Shown: positions 61,157 to 64,000 of the stretch, in pieces
How positions within the stretch are numbered: the first letter of the stretch is position 1
Layout of the letters: each line of letters starts with the position of its first letter
From: Bacteroidetes bacterium GWC2_46_850
GTDB lineage: Bacteria > Bacteroidota > Bacteroidia > Bacteroidales > Dysgonomonadaceae
Reading direction: 5' to 3'
NCBI GenBank assembly: GCA_001768325.1
Contig: MENQ01000021.1
Coordinates: forward strand, 248,001-312,000
Length of the DNA: 64,000 nucleotides
Notes under the pieces: model-generated
Seen by the model: only the letters and a program-made list of their open reading frames with translations
Told to the model about the DNA's origin: nothing
Databases searched by the model: none
Position numbers and translations under genes: made by a program

Positions 61157-63868
61157 TTAAAATTCATAGCTTACGCCAAGACTTATATTTTGTCCTTTTT
61201 TAAATTCATTCAGTATCACTTTCTCATTCGACAGACTGCTTTCCCTCGACAACCGGTAAGATGCATTCAGCAGATTTTGTGCTTTCAGCTTCAGCAAGAG
61301 GTGGTTGTTCAAACTGTAGGAAGAGGAAAAGTCGAGGGTGGGAACACCTTCTTCAATGATATCCTTAAATCCTTTGGCCCCTACCGTATGAACGCGATTA
61401 CTGAAATAGTTGAATATGAGTGAGGCTACAAAGCTCTTTTCCCTTATGTTATGCGTATATGACAAATCCAGGTTTGCAAGAAAGGGCGATGCCCCTTCAA
61501 GTCCGCTGTTGCGTTGCTCCGTATTGACAATATCCAATGTAAGATTTGTGTAGATGTAGGATGCGTTCAGGCCGACAGAGAGTCTGTTCATCTTCTCCAA
61601 TTGGGTATTGAAACGATTGAAGAGATTCTTTCTGAGTTCAAATTCTATGCCACCCACCACCGCATGATCACTGATGTTGTCATAGGTGAGGAGTCCTGCC
61701 GAGTTACCCTGGTCTACCCGTCCGATGGGATTGACAATATATTTATAAAACCCTGTCAATGTCAATAGCTCACCGGGATTCATGTAATAATCCCATTTCA
61801 GATCCACATTGTAATTATCGGATGGTTTTATATTGGGGTTACCCTGGCTGGAAAAGGAGATATTCACATATTGAAAAGGAGATATTTCTTTTGATTGTGG
61901 CAACGTATAGGATTTGCTTGCTCCCAGGCGCAAACTGTTTTTATCATTCAGGTCATACTTCAAATTCAAACTGGGTAAAAAGTAGTTTTTCTGAATGGAT
62001 TCTTCACCCGGTTGCACATGCTGTACATGATGATTCACTGTTAAATCCGCGACATCCATGCGCAAACCGATATTACCGGTAACATTGGAAAGTAACTGCC
62101 ACCTTCCTTCCGCAAATCCGGAGTGGATGAATTTGGTCACCTCATATGAGTTTGTCTCACCAGTAGTCATCGCGAAAAGCCCAGCTTTCAGGTTCGCATC
62201 GTTGTAAAAATCATCCAGTCTGAGCGGGTTCATGGGAATGGTACCCGGTACAGCCGTAAAATTATACTCAACGGCCTCGAAGTGGTCATTCACATACCGT
62301 CCGGTATATCCGAACATGATAGACGACTTGCCACTGCCAAAGCGGTCGCTCAGCTTGTACTTAAAAATTGCTTTCGTATTGACATCATTCTCTTTCAGGG
62401 TTGAGAAGAATCGCTTCTGCCGGTTACTCCCTGTAAGGATATAACTGCCATCGGTCATTCTGGAGAGATAGTTTTCACGTCGGTCGGGCTCCAGACCCTT
62501 GATGTTGTTGTAAGAAACACCCAGTTCCAGATTCAGTTTATCCGTTAACTTCCAGTCTGTATTTAATTGATTGACGATAAGAAAATTATCGTTTGCCTGC
62601 TGTCTGCGATGAAAACCCATGTAGTCCTCGCTGTCCTGATGCCGTTCGCCATGTTTACCTGAGTATTCACCCACATATTGGTTATTGGCGTGAATCAACA
62701 TGAAATTATATGCTATATTGTGTTTACGGTTCAGGCCGTAATTCAGGTTTCCCAATACAAGCTGGTTGGTATTCTGTGAATATTTCTTTCCTTCCTGATC
62801 CTGGTAGATCAGTCCGCTGGTGATGGAGTTGCGCACAATTTCCCGGGTATAGGAATGATCGGAACTGTGCGATGCGACCACAAAAAATGAAAGAGGATTG
62901 TTGTTTTCACCCACACGAAACAGTTTTCCACCGGAAAAACCATAGCTGTGATTCATCGGCAGGGAAACCTGCGCAGGATCAAGACTATTGGGAAAATCAA
63001 ACTGATTGCTGACCGGTTGCCTTGTATTGGTAAATCCAAAATAATCTGCACCCTCCTGACGTAAAAAATTACTCCCGGTAGCAGCGCTGTTCAGACCGGC
63101 CGAAAGATCAATATTGAAAGCCCGATCCCCCACCAGTTCCTTTGAGGTGATGTCGATAATTGCGCCTCCCACATCAGCATAACTGCTTCCGCTAAAAACT
63201 TTGTTTACACCGATATTTTGTATAACATCAGTCCCAAAAAACTCTAACGCGATATTTTTATATTCCGGATCTTCCGAGAGAATAGGAAATCCGTTCAGGA
63301 GGGTAACATTGTACCGATCCCCTAATCCGCGGACAAACACGTTCTTCACACCTTCCTGGCGGGAAATGCCGGATACCTGCGCTACCGCAGCCCGGGCATC
63401 GCCAATGCCCTTTCTGGATAGTTCCCGGGCACCCACAGCCTGTGTTGCCACAAGTGCCTGCCGTTGCTCCATTAGCAGGATGTTCTCGCTTTCGCGGTTG
63501 GCCCTTGCCACGACTTCTACTTCTTCCAAACTAATATCGTCGGAAGTCATTTGAATGTCTACTACGATTTCCTGGTTGTTCTGCAATACGACACCTGCCT
63601 TGGTGACAGACTCGTACGCCACATAGGATACAACGAGTGAATGTGTGCCCGAAGGTACATTTTGAATGACATAATTGCCGTCTAGGTCGGCGGCCGCTCC
63701 GTGCGTGGTTCCCGCAATCAGTACCGATGCACCGATCAGCGGCTCATTGGTTTTTGCGTCGGTTATGGTTCCCCTGATAGTGCCAGTCTGTGCCTGGATC
63801 GTAAAAGAAAAGAACAGGAGAAGAAAAAATAAACCGATCTTTTTTGACAAATCTAATTTTTGTGTCAC
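61157..63868 (-). CDS. TonB-dependent receptor (non-SusC class)
   Basis: 903 residues if started at the GTG at 63868; there is no in-frame ATG near the N terminus, and the open frame reaches 63898 (GTG), which lies inside the -7 element. Signal peptide ends IQAQ; then a CarboxypepD_reg-like domain (GTIRGTITDAKTNEPLIGASVLIAGTTHGAAADLDGNY), plug (KGIGDARAAVAQVSGISRQEGVKNVFVRGLGDRYNVTLLNGFPI), and barrel with a C-terminal FKKGQNISLGVSYEF ending in Phe. It is shorter than SusC and lacks the SusC-type VVIVGYG junction. It transports an unknown ligand; the upstream 11-bp boxes suggest phosphate control. A TTG at 63850 is an alternative start. Confidence 0.9.
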   Translation of the reverse strand: MTQKLDLSKKIGLFFLLLFFSFTIQAQTGTIRGTITDAKTNEPLIGASVLIAGTTHGAAADLDGNYVIQNVPSGTHSLVVSYVAYESVTKAGVVLQNNQEIVVDIQMTSDDISLEEVEVVARANRESENILLMEQRQALVATQAVGARELSRKGIGDARAAVAQVSGISRQEGVKNVFVRGLGDRYNVTLLNGFPILSEDPEYKNIALEFFGTDVIQNIGVNKVFSGSSYADVGGAIIDITSKELVGDRAFNIDLSAGLNSAATGSNFLRQEGADYFGFTNTRQPVSNQFDFPNSLDPAQVSLPMNHSYGFSGGKLFRVGENNNPLSFFVVASHSSDHSYTREIVRNSITSGLIYQDQEGKKYSQNTNQLVLGNLNYGLNRKHNIAYNFMLIHANNQYVGEYSGKHGERHQDSEDYMGFHRRQQANDNFLIVNQLNTDWKLTDKLNLELGVSYNNIKGLEPDRRENYLSRMTDGSYILTGSNRQKRFFSTLKENDVNTKAIFKYKLSDRFGSGKSSIMFGYTGRYVNDHFEAVEYNFTAVPGTIPMNPLRLDDFYNDANLKAGLFAMTTGETNSYEVTKFIHSGFAEGRWQLLSNVTGNIGLRMDVADLTVNHHVQHVQPGEESIQKNYFLPSLNLKYDLNDKNSLRLGASKSYTLPQSKEISPFQYVNISFSSQGNPNIKPSDNYNVDLKWDYYMNPGELLTLTGFYKYIVNPIGRVDQGNSAGLLTYDNISDHAVVGGIEFELRKNLFNRFNTQLEKMNRLSVGLNASYIYTNLTLDIVNTEQRNSGLEGASPFLANLDLSYTHNIREKSFVASLIFNYFSNRVHTVGAKGFKDIIEEGVPTLDFSSSYSLNNHLLLKLKAQNLLNASYRLSRESSLSNEKVILNEFKKGQNISLGVSYEF

Positions 63869-63897
63869 AAATTCAATATAAAATTTCAATTTCGCCA

Positions 63898-63905
63898 CAA
63901 AGGTC
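63898..63905 (-). promoter_or_regulatory. Near-consensus -7 element of the TonB receptor operon
   Basis: GACCTTTG on the minus strand (TAnnTTTG with one mismatch), 10 nt downstream of the GTTAC array and ~30 nt before the GTG at 63868. A weak -7 with an activator array at the -33 position fits an activator-dependent promoter. Confidence 0.45.
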
Positions 63906-63915
63906 TGTTATAAAT

Positions 63916-63953
63916 GTTACAGACCGGTTACACTCAGGTTACGTTATTGTTAA
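63916..63953 (-). promoter_or_regulatory. PHO-box-like array of 11-bp direct repeats
   Basis: On the plus strand GTTAC occurs at 63916, 63927 and 63938 and GTTAA at 63949, each exactly 11 bp apart (GTAAC on the transcribed strand). Four half-sites at 11-bp period, just upstream of the promoter, are the geometry recognised by PhoB/PhoP-type response regulators. The binding protein is inferred. Confidence 0.6.
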
Positions 63954-63964
63954 GATTTAAGGCA

Positions 63965-63994
63965 ATAAAAAAACGGGGCTGCTGACCCCGTTTT
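63965..63994 (-). terminator. Terminator of a gene beyond the right edge
   Basis: AAACGGGG (63971-63978), loop CTGCTGA, CCCCGTTT (63986-63993); on the minus strand it is followed by seven Ts. It must belong to a minus-strand gene whose coding part is outside the window. Confidence 0.85.
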
Positions 63995-64000
63995 CCAGTT

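Noticed and set aside
63869-63898. GTG start at 63898 for the TonB receptor
   Set aside because: It falls inside the likely -7 element and before the expected transcription start; a GTG at 63868 gives a better signal peptide.

Overview
The window reads as chromosomal DNA of a Bacteroidota bacterium, most likely order Bacteroidales. The evidence is a SusC/SusD pair, a polysaccharide-utilisation operon, SusC-type N-terminal domains on TonB-dependent receptors, the long form of IspG, DapL lysine synthesis, Gln-Ala-Gln signal-peptide endings, and many exact TAnnTTTG -7 promoter elements in place of sigma70 boxes. The flavour suggests a relative of Dysgonomonadaceae, but family-level placement is a guess.

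Layout. (1) 1-14511, plus strand: a tightly packed carbohydrate operon, cut by the left edge. It holds two GH5 enzymes, a GH140-like enzyme, a GH130 mannosyl-glucose phosphorylase, a CE7 esterase, an unrecognised 836-residue secreted protein built like a GH42-type glycosidase, a beta-helix protein, an MFS importer, an AraA/FucI-type isomerase and a sodium:solute symporter. It converges, across a long inverted repeat, on a minus-strand SusC/SusD pair (14603-19291). Together these describe capture, surface cleavage, deacetylation, import and phosphorolysis of a beta-mannose/glucose-containing, probably acetylated, glycan. No regulator of this locus lies in the window. (2) 19600-26100: housekeeping genes (tRNA-CAU, OsmC, IspG with MBL and VOC genes, AqpZ, FabI, Sua5/YrdC). 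(3) 26136-32692: an S41 lipoprotease, then a minus-strand block of Rrf2 regulator, YceI, porin, YceI and a small secreted protein, preceded by DusB. (4) 32837-38600: a GH29 fucosidase behind a four-gene siderophore-type iron ABC transporter with an unusual leader. (5) 38645-46808: DapL-DapF (lysine/peptidoglycan), an ABC export pair behind DnaG, IlvE, CYTH. (6) 47083-52409: a stress/repair cluster of LigD and Ku (NHEJ), CsbD, a 19-cysteine putative copper-binding protein, a 59-residue membrane protein, a DUF6496 protein and a YetF/DUF421 protein. (7) 52450-58754: tRNA-Arg, glutamate dehydrogenase, GlmS, and a PiT phosphate transporter fused to a PhoU-like tail. (8) 58877-63868: small secreted proteins, then a TonB-dependent receptor with a beta-helix lipoprotein partner instead of SusD. 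Upstream of that receptor are four GTTAC-like boxes spaced exactly 11 bp apart, the geometry of a PHO box.

The points most worth a second look are the 836-residue protein of the carbohydrate operon, the PHO-box-like array with its receptor/lipoprotein pair, the iron-operon leader (short ORF, strong Shine-Dalgarno, TTG start), the hairpin between the candidate dapF promoter and its start, a possible small RNA at 46.9 kb, two degenerate 7- and 8-nt tandem repeats, and the leaderless promoter of the YrdC-family gene. Promoter calls rest on an exact 6-base pattern by eye and are individually tentative.
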